Assembly: GCF_001545155.1 (NCBI RefSeq)
Contig: NZ_CP014226.1
Coordinates: 2,296,807-2,308,376, forward strand
Length of the DNA: 11,570 bases
Direction of reading: 5' to 3'
Origin: Halomonas chromatireducens
GTDB lineage: Bacteria; Pseudomonadota; Gammaproteobacteria; Pseudomonadales; Halomonadaceae
Position 1 is the first letter of the stretch. The number at the start of each line of letters is the position of its first letter. The position numbers were made by a program, and so were the translations under genes. Positions 1 to 8,383 of this stretch are shown one piece after another. The notes beneath the pieces are model-generated. The model had not been told where the DNA came from and did not search any database. It worked only from the letters and a program-made list of their open reading frames with translations.

Positions 1-108
1 GAATACCATCTCGCAGTCCAGCGCCCGCGAGCGGTGCCGATAGCGCTTGTGCCAGCCGCCGAAGCTCTTGTTGGCCGATACCAGCTCGATCTGTTCGGTC
101 ATGGTCAT
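1..108 (-). CDS. fghA: S-formylglutathione hydrolase, N-terminal fragment
   Basis: This is the first 36 codons of a cytoplasmic serine esterase that hydrolyses S-formylglutathione to formate and glutathione, the second step of glutathione-dependent formaldehyde oxidation. The reading frame runs off the left edge, so the catalytic Ser-Asp-His triad is not visible. Identification rests on the N-terminal block LVSANKSFGGWHKRYRHRS, which matches the conserved start of this family (SNKSFGGWQKRYRH type), and on its position directly downstream of adhC. Two in-frame ATGs lie at 108 and 102. The start at 108 is preferred because AAGGAG sits 8 nt upstream of it, against 14 nt for the second. The 119-nt gap to adhC shows no T-tailed hairpin, so co-transcription with adhC is likely. 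Confidence 0.88.
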   Translation of the reverse strand, partial: MTMTEQIELVSANKSFGGWHKRYRHRSRALDCEMVF

Positions 109-227
109 CGTTCGGTCTCCTTACCTTGCTTCTCAATAGACAGCGCCTGGAACGGCATAACAGTCGGGCGCGAATCTCTCATGCGTCTTCTGAGATATCG
201 TAACAGCCTCGCGCCTCCGGGCGTCTA

Positions 228-1361
<1,134 letters not shown>

Positions 1362-1511
1362 TTAATCGACGGCTGACGCCGATGCACACTGTCTCGATGC
1401 AAGACCATTTCCGCCCCTTGCACCGAGCTCCCTCAGCATACCAACCTGCGGGGCATTCGCCTCCCCGATAGCGTCCTTGTCAATGCCATGGGCGTCAAGC
1501 AAGGTTACCCA

Positions 1512-1538
1512 CAAAAAAGGCGCCCCACATGGGGCGCC
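1512..1538 (-). terminator. Intrinsic terminator of the liv operon
   Basis: On the minus strand GGCGCCCC-ATGT-GGGGCGCC is a perfect 8-bp GC-rich stem with a 4-nt loop, followed directly by TTTTTTG. It begins 23 nt past the livM stop codon. This is a textbook rho-independent terminator that separates the liv operon from adhC. The complementary plus-strand hairpin is preceded, not followed, by the A-tract, so it should act in the minus direction only. Confidence 0.92.
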
Positions 1539-1561
1539 CAAAGTGGCCATACCGACGGCCT

Positions 1562-2545
1562 TCACTTGAAGTTCTTGCGATACAGCTTGGTAATCTCACC
1601 GACGATACCGCTACGGAAGCTGAGCACACAGATGACGAAGATCAGACCCAGGATGACGTTGATCCAGTTGCCCAGCGGCGATTGCGCCAGCATGTGCTGC
1701 AGGCTTACCACCAGGCCGGCACCGACCACCGGCCCGAACAGTGTGCCCACGCCGCCGAGCAGCGTCATCAGGATGACTTCTCCCGACATATGCCAATGGG
1801 CATCGGTCAGCGAGGCCAGCTGAAAGACGATGGTCTTGGTGGAACCGGCCAGACCGGCAAGGCCTGCGGAGATGACGAACGCCAGCAGCTTGTAAGCATC
1901 GACGTTGTAACCCAGCGACACCGCACGCGGCTCGTTCTCGCGAATCGCCTTGAGCACCTGCCCGAAGGGCGAATGCACGGCACGTTGCACGATGGCGAAG
2001 CCAATCAGGAAGATCGCGAAGACGAAATAGTACATCGCCAGGTTGCTGCGCAGGCTGATCAAGCCGAAAAGGTTACCCCGCGGCACGCCGTGCAGGCCAT
2101 CCTCGCCGCCGGTGAACGGCGCCTGGATGTAGAAGAAGAACATCAGCTGCGCCAGCGCCAGTGTCACCATGGCGAAGTAGATGCCCTGGCGACGGATAGC
2201 CAGCGCACCAAAGGCGATGCCCAGCAGTACCGCAGCCCCGGTGCCGACGAGGATGCCCAGCTCCGGTGTCAGCCCGGGATAGCTCGAGAGCAGGTAGCCG
2301 GTGACATACCCGCCGGTAGCCAGGAAAGCGGCATGGCCGAAGGAAAGCAGGCCGGCGTAGCCGAGCAGCAGGTTGAAGGCGCAGGCGAACAGCGCGAAGG
2401 TCAGCACCTTCATGAGGAAGACCGGATAGGCAACGAAGGGTGCCAGCAGCCCCACCACGATCAACAACAGGTAGAAGGCATTGCGTCGCATGTTGGCTCG
2501 ACGCTGACGCTCCATGACGGGAGTCAGGGTTTGAGTCGTGGCCAT
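1562..2545 (-). CDS. livM: Branched-chain amino acid-type ABC transporter permease LivM
   Basis: A 327-residue polytopic inner-membrane protein, one of the two permeases of a HAAT-family importer that pairs with LivH. A basic N-terminal segment (MERQRRANMRR, 11-21) precedes about eight or more hydrophobic segments. Family hallmarks are GYAGLLSFGHAAF at 62-74, the cytoplasmic RENEPRA coupling loop at 202-208, and GGVGTLFGP at 264-272. It starts 4 nt past the livH stop, and AAGGAGG 9 nt upstream lies inside the livH 3' end, so translation is probably coupled to livH. It is the last gene of the operon, with an intrinsic terminator just downstream. The transported substrate cannot be read from the permease; branched-chain amino acids are the family default. 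Confidence 0.93.
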   Translation of the reverse strand: MATTQTLTPVMERQRRANMRRNAFYLLLIVVGLLAPFVAYPVFLMKVLTFALFACAFNLLLGYAGLLSFGHAAFLATGGYVTGYLLSSYPGLTPELGILVGTGAAVLLGIAFGALAIRRQGIYFAMVTLALAQLMFFFYIQAPFTGGEDGLHGVPRGNLFGLISLRSNLAMYYFVFAIFLIGFAIVQRAVHSPFGQVLKAIRENEPRAVSLGYNVDAYKLLAFVISAGLAGLAGSTKTIVFQLASLTDAHWHMSGEVILMTLLGGVGTLFGPVVGAGLVVSLQHMLAQSPLGNWINVILGLIFVICVLSFRSGIVGEITKLYRKNFK

Positions 2546-2549
2546 GATG

Positions 2550-3437
2550 TCATGCCTCCTTGCCGAAGAGTCCGGCGGGTCTGAGCATCAACACCAGGAT
2601 CATGACCAGGAAGATCACGGTGTTGGCTGCCTCGGGATAGTACACCTTGGTCAGGCCCTCGATCAGGCCCATGCCCAGGCCCGTCAGTATGGCACCCAGT
2701 ATCGAGCCCATACCGCCGATGACCACCACGGCAAAGACCACGATCAGCAAATTGGAGCCCATGGTGGGAGACACCGGATAGAGCGGTGCCGCCAGCACGC
2801 CGGCAAAGGCGGCCAGTGCCACGCCGAAACCATAGGTGAGAGTGATCAGCAGCGGTACGTTGACGCCAAACGACTGCATCAGCGCCGGATTTTCGGTCCC
2901 GGCCCGCAGGTAGGCACCGAGCCGCGTGCGTTCGATGATGAACCAGGTACCCAGGCAGACGACCAGTGCCGCCAGCAGCACCCAGGCACGGTAGACGGGC
3001 AGGAACATGAAGCCCAACTGATAGCCACCCTGCAAGGCTTCCGGGGTGGGATAGCGCGCGCCCGATACGCCGAAGAAATTGACCAGCGTACCTTCGAAGA
3101 TCAGTGCCAGGCCGAAGGTGAGCAGCAGGCCATAGAGATGGTCCAGATGGCCGATTCGCCGCAGCAGCAGTCGCTCGATCACCATCCCGAGCAGCCCTAC
3201 CAACAGCGGTGCCAGCAGCAGCGCCGCCCAGTAATTGATGCCCAGGTAGCGCATGCCCAGCAGGGTGGCGAAGGCACCCAGCATGTACATCGCCCCGTGG
3301 GCGAAATTGACGATCTTCAGCAGGCCGAAGATCACCGCCAGGCCCAGGCTCAGAAGGGCATAGAAGGCACCGTTGATCAGGCCCAGCAGCAGCTGGCCCA
3401 TGAACACCGCCAACGGCACCCCGAATATCATCGTCAT
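2550..3437 (-). CDS. livH: Branched-chain amino acid-type ABC transporter permease LivH
   Basis: A 295-residue inner-membrane permease, the partner of LivM, of typical length for LivH. It consists almost entirely of hydrophobic segments. Family signatures are GLLKIVNFAHGAMYMLGA at 38-55, the cytoplasmic loop RAGTENPALMQSFGVNV at 178-194 (the EAA-like contact with the ATPases), and VVVIGGMGSILGAI at about 237-250. The start at 3437 has GAGGAG about 8 nt upstream; an in-frame ATG two codons later is a weaker alternative. It follows livJ after a 62-nt gap that contains a strong GC hairpin, and it runs straight into livM. Confidence 0.93.
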   Translation of the reverse strand: MTMIFGVPLAVFMGQLLLGLINGAFYALLSLGLAVIFGLLKIVNFAHGAMYMLGAFATLLGMRYLGINYWAALLLAPLLVGLLGMVIERLLLRRIGHLDHLYGLLLTFGLALIFEGTLVNFFGVSGARYPTPEALQGGYQLGFMFLPVYRAWVLLAALVVCLGTWFIIERTRLGAYLRAGTENPALMQSFGVNVPLLITLTYGFGVALAAFAGVLAAPLYPVSPTMGSNLLIVVFAVVVIGGMGSILGAILTGLGMGLIEGLTKVYYPEAANTVIFLVMILVLMLRPAGLFGKEA

Positions 3438-3462
3438 GTTAGGTTCTCCTCGCCGTCAGAGG

Positions 3463-3485
3463 GGCGGCGGCCTGGGGCCGCCGCC
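3463..3485. other. Strong GC hairpin between livJ and livH
   Basis: A perfect 10-bp inverted repeat, GGCGGCGGCC / GGCCGCCGCC, with a 3-nt loop. It lies 14 nt past the livJ stop and 25 nt before the livH start. No T-tract follows in the direction of transcription (minus), so it is not a classical terminator. Such hairpins after a binding-protein gene often protect the upstream mRNA from 3' exonucleases or cause partial termination, giving an excess of binding protein over permease. That role is inferred; the structure is seen. Confidence 0.7.
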
Positions 3486-3499
3486 ATGTCTTGCAACGT

Positions 3500-4723
3500 T
3501 CAGTTCTGGACCAGATCACACTGGCTTTCGGACAGCGGACGGTAGGCTTCTTCGGCAGGAATGGTGGCAAGGATCTCGTAGAGGTCCCACTCACCAGTAG
3601 AGGCCTCCGGCGACTTCACCTCTGCCAGGTACATGTCGTGGATCATACGGCCATCCTCACGCAGCCGGCCGTTGCGGGCGAAGAAGTCGTTGATCGGCTG
3701 CTCCATCATGTACTCGCGTACGGTAGCGGTATCGTCGGTTCCGGTTGCCTCAACCGCCTGCAGGTAGTGCATGGTGCTGGAGTAGATGCCCGCCTGGACC
3801 ATGGTCGGCATGCGGTTCATGCGCTCGTAGTAGCGCTCGGACCACTCACGCGCCTCCTCATCCATGTCCCAGTACCAGCCGGTGGTCAGCAGCAGTCCCT
3901 GGGTGGTCTCGAGGCCCATGGCATGGACGTCATTCAGGAAGACCAGCAGGCCGGCGAGCTGTTGGCCTGCTTCCACGACACCGAACTGAGCGGCAGTACT
4001 GATAGCGTTGACGGTGTCTGCCCCGGCGTTGGCCAGGCCGATGATCTTGGCGCCGGAACCCTGGGCCTGGAGGATATAGGAGGAGAAGTCATCGGTCGGG
4101 AAGGGATGACGCACGCCACCAACCACTTCACCGCCGCTCTCTTCGACGACGCGGGTCACATCGCCTTCCAGGGCGTGACCGAAGGCATAGTCGGCGGTCA
4201 GCATGAACCAGGTGTCGCCACCCTGATCGACGATGGCCTTGGCAGTACCGTTGGCCAGCGGATAGGTGTCATAGACCCAGTGGATATGGTTGGGAGAACA
4301 GTGCTCGTTAGTGATGCTGGACGCTGCCGATCCCGAAATGATGCCGAGCTTGTCGTTCTCCTTGAGCACATTGGTTACCGCAATGGTGACCGATGAGGCG
4401 ACCATCCCGGCTACCATGTCGACGTTACGGGTATCGACCCATTCGCGAACGGTGTTGGCACCGACGTCGGCACTGTTGCGGTCATCGGCGCTGTAGACCT
4501 GAATCGGGGCGCCGTTGACGCTGCCACCGAAATCCTCAATAGCCATGCGCAGGGCTTCCAGGCCGCCCGGCCCGGCCAGGTCGCGATAGGTGCCGGACAT
4601 GTCGGCCAGGTAACCAATGCGGACTTCACCATCGCTGATTTCCGCCTGGGCGGTGGTTGCTGCAAGTGCGGCGGCGGCGGCAATGGCGATGCTGCTGGCG
4701 AGGGTCTTCTTGATGAAGGTCAT
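3500..4723 (-). CDS. livJ: Periplasmic substrate-binding protein of a HAAT-type ABC importer
   Basis: A 407-residue secreted solute-binding protein of the Peripla_BP_6 (Leu/Ile/Val-binding, ANF-receptor-like) family. It captures the substrate and delivers it to LivHM. Residues 1-27 are a Sec signal peptide: KK at 5-6, an Ala-rich core, and the cleavage motif AQA before Glu28. The mature protein begins ISDGEVRIGYLADMSGTY, the standard first strand and binding loop. The SGSAASS segment (130-136) and the WFMLTADYAFGHALE-type block are typical of the family. Only two cysteines are present (142 and 402), possibly a disulfide. The protein is acidic, as in halophiles. GGAG lies 6 nt before the start. 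It sits between the ATPase and permease genes and has a candidate promoter of its own. The symbol reflects family position; the ligand is unproven and could be a small amide, amino acid or methylated compound. Confidence 0.88.
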   Translation of the reverse strand: MTFIKKTLASSIAIAAAAALAATTAQAEISDGEVRIGYLADMSGTYRDLAGPGGLEALRMAIEDFGGSVNGAPIQVYSADDRNSADVGANTVREWVDTRNVDMVAGMVASSVTIAVTNVLKENDKLGIISGSAASSITNEHCSPNHIHWVYDTYPLANGTAKAIVDQGGDTWFMLTADYAFGHALEGDVTRVVEESGGEVVGGVRHPFPTDDFSSYILQAQGSGAKIIGLANAGADTVNAISTAAQFGVVEAGQQLAGLLVFLNDVHAMGLETTQGLLLTTGWYWDMDEEAREWSERYYERMNRMPTMVQAGIYSSTMHYLQAVEATGTDDTATVREYMMEQPINDFFARNGRLREDGRMIHDMYLAEVKSPEASTGEWDLYEILATIPAEEAYRPLSESQCDLVQN

Positions 4724-4735
4724 TTACGTCTCCGT

Positions 4736-4750
4736 AGTCCCATGGGGACT
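4736..4750. other. Small hairpin just upstream of the livJ ribosome binding site
   Basis: AGTCCC and GGGACT form a perfect 6-bp stem with a 3-nt loop, ending a few bases before the GGAG ribosome binding site of livJ. It lies in the probable 5' untranslated region. It may protect the mRNA 5' end or be chance; I see no longer structured leader that would suggest a riboswitch. Confidence 0.35.
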
Positions 4751-4819
4751 GCTTGTTGTTGTAGCGAACGTTGCAGATGCAGGCGTCGCTTCTTCGGTTT
4801 TAGGTTACGCAAGTTGCAA

Positions 4820-4825
4820 ATTATA
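4820..4825 (-). promoter_or_regulatory. Candidate -10 element of an internal livJ promoter
   Basis: A perfect TATAAT on the minus strand lies in the 133-nt gap between livF and livJ, about 97 nt upstream of the livJ start. The gap is locally AT-rich. The -35 region at 16-18 nt spacing (around CTCAAC) is a poor match to TTGACA, so a strong sigma-70 promoter is not established. A separate promoter would fit the higher demand for the binding protein. Confidence 0.4.
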
Positions 4826-4856
4826 GTTTTAGCCAGCTGTTGGTTGAGCGCGGAGC

Positions 4857-5609
4857 TCAGACCCCCAGCAGGGAGTGGAGGTGATCACGCTTCGAAGGCA
4901 GCTCGGCCGCCGAGATCTCCTCGATGATGCGCCCGTGCTCCATCACGTAGTGGCGATCGGCAAGCGGTGCAGCGAAGCGGAAATTCTGCTCCACCAGCAC
5001 GATGGTCATGCCCCTGTCCCTGAGCTTGACCAACACCTCACCCAGCGTCTGTACGATGACTGGCGCCAGGCCTTCAGTGATTTCATCGAGAAGCAGCATG
5101 CGGGCGCCGGTGCGCAAAATACGCGCCATGGCCAGCATCTGCTGCTCACCGCCGGAAAGGCGGGTGCCCTGGCTGCGGCGGCGCTCGTAGAGGTTGGGAA
5201 ACATCTCGTAGATCTCATCGAGACTCATGCCTCCGGAGCGAACCGTGGGCGGCAACAGCAGGTTCTCCTCGACGTCGAGACTGGCAAAGATGCCACGCTC
5301 TTCCGGACAGTAGCCCACCCCCAGCCGAGGAATGCGGTGCGGCTTCATGTCGAGGGTCTCGTTACCGTTGATCATGATCGAGCCAGTGCGCCGACCGACC
5401 ATGTTCATGATGGCCTTGAGCGTGGTACTGCGCCCGGCACCGTTGCGCCCGAGAAGGGTCACCAGCTCACCGCGCTTCACGTCGAAATTGACGCCATGAA
5501 GAATGTGAGATTCACCGTAGAAGGCATGCAGGTCACTGACCCGCAGCATCTCTGCATCGGCATGTTCCCGGTGTTTGGTGGCGGCGGGCTGCTCGGCTAG
5601 CTGGTTCAT
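4857..5609 (-). CDS. livF: HAAT-type ABC transporter ATPase LivF, with variant Walker A
   Basis: A 250-residue cytoplasmic ATP-binding subunit that pairs with LivG to drive import through LivHM. The Walker A motif (54-61) reads GRNGAGRS: the invariant nucleotide-binding Lys is Arg60, encoded by CGC. The rest is canonical: CPEERGIF after the Q-loop, signature LSGGEQQ, Walker B MLLLDEITEGLAP (Ile where Pro is usual), and VEQN in place of the His-switch, which is normal for LivF. The N-terminal 20 residues extend beyond the usual LivF start, which would be near Met21. The upstream start is nevertheless preferred because GAGGAGG precedes it and its ATG overlaps the livG stop (ATGA), implying translational coupling. 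A LivF role is secure from context and sequence; catalytic behaviour of its own nucleotide site is uncertain. Confidence 0.92.
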   Translation of the reverse strand: MNQLAEQPAATKHREHADAEMLRVSDLHAFYGESHILHGVNFDVKRGELVTLLGRNGAGRSTTLKAIMNMVGRRTGSIMINGNETLDMKPHRIPRLGVGYCPEERGIFASLDVEENLLLPPTVRSGGMSLDEIYEMFPNLYERRRSQGTRLSGGEQQMLAMARILRTGARMLLLDEITEGLAPVIVQTLGEVLVKLRDRGMTIVLVEQNFRFAAPLADRHYVMEHGRIIEEISAAELPSKRDHLHSLLGV

Positions 5610-6379
5610 GCGCTGGCCTCCTCTTCCTCTACTTCGGTGCCCATATAGGCTTCCTTGACCAGCGGATTGGCTGAGACCGTCTTATAGTCACCTTCGGCCA
5701 GGACCGCCCCGCGGGCCAGAACGGTGATCCGATCACAGAGCCGGCTCACCACACTGAGATTGTGTTCCACCATCAGAACGGTTCGCCCCTTCGCCACCTG
5801 TCGAATCAGTTCGACAATGCGGTCGACATCCTCTGCCCCCATGCCCTGGGTGGGCTCGTCGAGCAGCATCAGAGTCGGCTCCATGGCCAGCGTGGTCGCC
5901 ACTTCAAGCGCCCGCTTGCGCCCATAGGGCATCTCCACAGTGAGCACATCGGCATATTCAGCAAGGCCCACCTGGTCAAGCAAGTCCATGGCACGATCAT
6001 TGAGATGGTCGAGGGTGCGTTCGGACTTCCAGAAGTGGAAGGAGGTACCGATCGGCCGCTGCAGGGCAACTCGAACGTTCTCCAGCGCGGTCATATGCGC
6101 GAATACGGCCGATATCTGGAAGGAGCGCACGAGGCCCAACCGGGCAATCTCGTTGGCCTTCATCTTCGTGATCGACTTGTCGCGATAGAGAATCTCACCG
6201 TGGGTTGGCGGCAGGAATTTGGTGAGGAGGTTGAAGACGGTCGTCTTGCCGGCGCCATTGGGCCCGATCAAGGCATGGATGTGTCCTTCCCGGACCTGCA
6301 GGTTGACATCGTCCACGGCGGTGAAACCGCGAAACTGCTTGGTCAACCCGCGAGTCTCAAGTATGAACTCCTGGGTCAT
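5606..6379 (-). CDS. livG: HAAT-type ABC transporter ATPase LivG
   Basis: A 257-residue cytoplasmic ATP-binding subunit, partner of LivF and first gene of the liv operon. Walker A is GPNGAGKT (39-46). The ABC signature is the divergent MPYGRKR form normal for LivG proteins, followed by Walker B LMLLDEPTQGMG and the His-switch VEHN. VRSFQI is the LivG-type segment around the Q-loop. A longer open frame reaches back to an ATG at 6436, but that has no ribosome binding site. The ATG at 6379 has GAGAGGA 6 nt upstream, and its product starts like other LivG proteins (MTQEFILETRGLTKQF). The C-terminus ends in an acidic tail (EVEEEEASA). The last four nucleotides overlap livF. Confidence 0.93.
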   Translation of the reverse strand: MTQEFILETRGLTKQFRGFTAVDDVNLQVREGHIHALIGPNGAGKTTVFNLLTKFLPPTHGEILYRDKSITKMKANEIARLGLVRSFQISAVFAHMTALENVRVALQRPIGTSFHFWKSERTLDHLNDRAMDLLDQVGLAEYADVLTVEMPYGRKRALEVATTLAMEPTLMLLDEPTQGMGAEDVDRIVELIRQVAKGRTVLMVEHNLSVVSRLCDRITVLARGAVLAEGDYKTVSANPLVKEAYMGTEVEEEEASA

Positions 6380-6479
6380 GTGACGTCCTCTCTGGATCGC
6401 CGCTGGCGATACGTGCTGATTTGTTGTCTTTGTCATGAAAGCAGTGGCTGCGATGTATCAGCCGGGGACTTTCTAACCT

Positions 6480-6493
6480 TTACGTTAACGTAA
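6480..6493. promoter_or_regulatory. Perfect 14-bp palindrome upstream of livG, probable operator
   Basis: TTACGTTAACGTAA is perfectly self-complementary and lies about 100 nt upstream of the livG start, in the only non-coding region from which the liv operon can be transcribed. Its form resembles binding sites of dimeric repressors. From memory it is like the TTACGT..ACGTAA sites described for LiuR, the MerR-family regulator of branched-chain amino acid catabolism. That regulator assignment is inference; the palindrome itself is certain. I cannot identify convincing -35/-10 elements around it. Confidence 0.55.
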
Positions 6494-6581
6494 GCTAGAG
6501 GAGAGACTCCCGCAGGGCAACTCCTGAAACGTCGAACTCGACCAATGGCGTAGAGATCCAAGACTTCAATAGCTTGCGAAC

Positions 6582-6611
6582 AAAAACGCGATGCCGGCAA
6601 GGGCATCGCGT
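6582..6611 (-). terminator. Intrinsic terminator after the NERD/helicase gene
   Basis: On the minus strand ACGCGATGCC-CTTGCC-GGCATCGCGT is a perfect 10-bp stem with a 6-nt loop, running into a TTTTT tract. It begins 4 nt past the stop codon of the helicase gene, so it terminates the leftward accessory transcript before the liv operon promoter region. Confidence 0.9.
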
Positions 6612-6615
6612 GGAT

Positions 6616-8274
6616 TCAGCATAGTCGGTTGATACAAAAGCGTCTTTGCCGTTCAGCACTCAATGGCGTTGACTGCCAGCCCACCTTCGGACTTTCCGCC
6701 CATTTATTAACCCCTAAATCTAGGAGGATAACAACCGGGGCTTCCAACCCCTTGACCGCAGAGACATTAAACATACGCCCAGCATAATTTGGTCTATCGG
6801 TTACCAAAGCCTGAAGTGCTGCACTTTTAGCCACCTTGAAAGGTGTTAGCAACAGGATGTCCTCCGGCTTGAAGCCATCAGCCTCCAGCTGATCAATCGC
6901 CTTCATAAGCTTTTGCTGCTGCTCTTCTTGGGTCTTCCACTGGTGGATCTGCACGGCATTTTCGCTGCTGGGCAGATGCTCCCATGGTTCAGCGGCGGCG
7001 CTATGGCGCTCTTTCAGCCACACGGCGATCTCGTAGGCGTTACGGTAGTTGCGGTGCAGGGAAAAGGGATGAGGAACCATTCCCCTGAACACTTCACTGG
7101 GGATTTGGTAGTCGCGTCCGTAGAGGTTCTGTGCCGGGTCGGCAAACAGCGTGACGCGGGCACCCTCTTCCAACATCTCCTGAAGCACCAACCACCAATA
7201 GGGTTCGTAATCCTGGGCCTCGTCCACGACCATGACGCCCCACTGCTCTGGAGTACGCTGCAGCGCCTCGGCCAGCAGGTTCGGGGCGGTCTCGTTGAAG
7301 AACTCCCCCATTTGCTTCGGGTCGCTCGGCGGTTCCCAGCCGAGCCCAGCGGCGCTCGCGCGTGACTCACAGAGCTCATGAAAGGTGAACACTTCAATCG
7401 GCAGTTCGCTGTCGGCCAGAGCCTGCCGGTGGGCCTCCGCCAGGGCGATGTTGTAGCAGAGCATGAGCACCTTCTGGCCTTCACGGGCCAGCTGCTCCGC
7501 CTGGGCACGAGCCAGCACGCTCTTGCCGGTGCCGGCACCGCCATGGATCGCCATGCGCGGGATATGCTCCAGCAGGCGCAGGACCCACTGCTGCTCTTCG
7601 CTCAATCGAAACAGCTCGGCGTCGATATCCTGCGCGCGCTCGGCCACGCTACCCACCAGCGAGCAGGCTGGACGCAGCAGATGATGCTGAATCAGGTTGG
7701 CCTGTTGCTTATCCAACGGCAGCGAGTTATCGGCCCTGGGGCCAGTCCAGGCCGCATTGCCAAAGCGCCGGGTGATGGCATCGGCGTCCAGCTGCTCCAG
7801 TTCTCCCTTGAGTAGCAGGTGGTCGCGGTTGAGAGTCAGCTCGGGGAACTGGCCCTCCCAGCTGCGCGTATCCGGGAAGACCAGCACCGGGGCGATAGGC
7901 AGACGGATACCGGGTACGACCTTCTGCATGGCCTGCAGTAGGCTGTTGGACTGCTTTTTCAGCTGATCCAGCGGCGTGGTGGAGAGCTTGAAGGTGCCGT
8001 GGTTGCCTTGCGACCACCAATTTCCCTCCCCATCCAGCCAGATGCCCCCGCCCTTCACTTCCCAGACCTGGATGCCGTGCTGCGGATGAAAGAGCAGGAA
8101 GTCGATCTCTCCCACCCAGGTGCCCTTGTCGTTGCGGGTCTGGGTGGCAAGTCCGTGCATGATCTGAAGCCCCGGATACTCCAAGGACCGCAGCCAGCGG
8201 TAGACCTTGGCCTCGGCGCGGGAAGGCAGCGCATCGAGCTCTCTTTCGCTCAGGCGGGGGAACAGGGTCGCCAC
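6616..8274 (-). CDS. NERD-domain nuclease fused to UvrD-like helicase, C-terminus missing
   Basis: A 552-residue cytoplasmic protein with two domains. Residues about 17-130 form a nuclease-related (NERD) domain with the PD-(D/E)xK pattern: Glu21, GEID with Asp58, and WEVKGG with Glu72 and Lys74. From about 225 it is a superfamily 1 helicase: Q-motif EEQQWVL (226-232), Walker A GGAGTGKS (245-252), Walker B VVDEAQD (349-355), motif III LFADPAQNLY (376-385), motif IV HRNYRN (407-412), and motif V VSAVKGLE (504-511). Motif VI (LLYVALTRARE type), with its arginine finger, is absent: the frame ends ERQRRFCINRLC soon after motif V. The start is GTG, with AAGGA 6 nt upstream. The gene lies 109 nt downstream of an ADP-ribosylglycohydrolase gene on the same strand. 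It probably processes or remodels nucleic acid. As it stands it may be inactive as a helicase, and could be treated as a 3'-damaged gene. Confidence 0.87.
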   Translation of the reverse strand: MATLFPRLSERELDALPSRAEAKVYRWLRSLEYPGLQIMHGLATQTRNDKGTWVGEIDFLLFHPQHGIQVWEVKGGGIWLDGEGNWWSQGNHGTFKLSTTPLDQLKKQSNSLLQAMQKVVPGIRLPIAPVLVFPDTRSWEGQFPELTLNRDHLLLKGELEQLDADAITRRFGNAAWTGPRADNSLPLDKQQANLIQHHLLRPACSLVGSVAERAQDIDAELFRLSEEQQWVLRLLEHIPRMAIHGGAGTGKSVLARAQAEQLAREGQKVLMLCYNIALAEAHRQALADSELPIEVFTFHELCESRASAAGLGWEPPSDPKQMGEFFNETAPNLLAEALQRTPEQWGVMVVDEAQDYEPYWWLVLQEMLEEGARVTLFADPAQNLYGRDYQIPSEVFRGMVPHPFSLHRNYRNAYEIAVWLKERHSAAAEPWEHLPSSENAVQIHQWKTQEEQQQKLMKAIDQLEADGFKPEDILLLTPFKVAKSAALQALVTDRPNYAGRMFNVSAVKGLEAPVVILLDLGVNKWAESPKVGWQSTPLSAERQRRFCINRLC

Positions 8275-8383
8275 GCAAATTCCTTATGTAAATGGCGTGT
8301 AATGGGCTAAGCGTAACGAATCCGGTGGAGCCTATGCCAGCTAAAAGTTCGGTCATTTCGCATGAGTTCAGAAGGCCAAAGTG

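Noticed and set aside
1478..1483. Consensus TTGACA (minus strand) as an adhC promoter
   Set aside because: No acceptable -10 hexamer lies 16-18 nt downstream, so a promoter call is not supported; noted only as a possible -35.
1529..3545. Long plus-strand open frames opposite livM and livH, rich in Gln, His, Glu and Asp
   Set aside because: The residue skew is what the antisense of hydrophobic membrane-protein codons produces. The permeases on the minus strand explain the DNA.
3491..4396. Plus-strand open frame opposite livJ
   Set aside because: Antisense shadow of a clearly secreted binding protein; no ribosome binding site or recognisable domain.
6380..6436. 19-codon upstream extension of livG to the ATG at 6436
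   Set aside because: No ribosome binding site before 6436, whereas the ATG at 6379 has GAGAGGA at proper spacing and gives a normal LivG N-terminus.
5762..6493. Plus-strand open frame opposite livG reaching into the intergenic region
   Set aside because: Overlaps a complete ATPase gene and shows no protein-family feature of its own.
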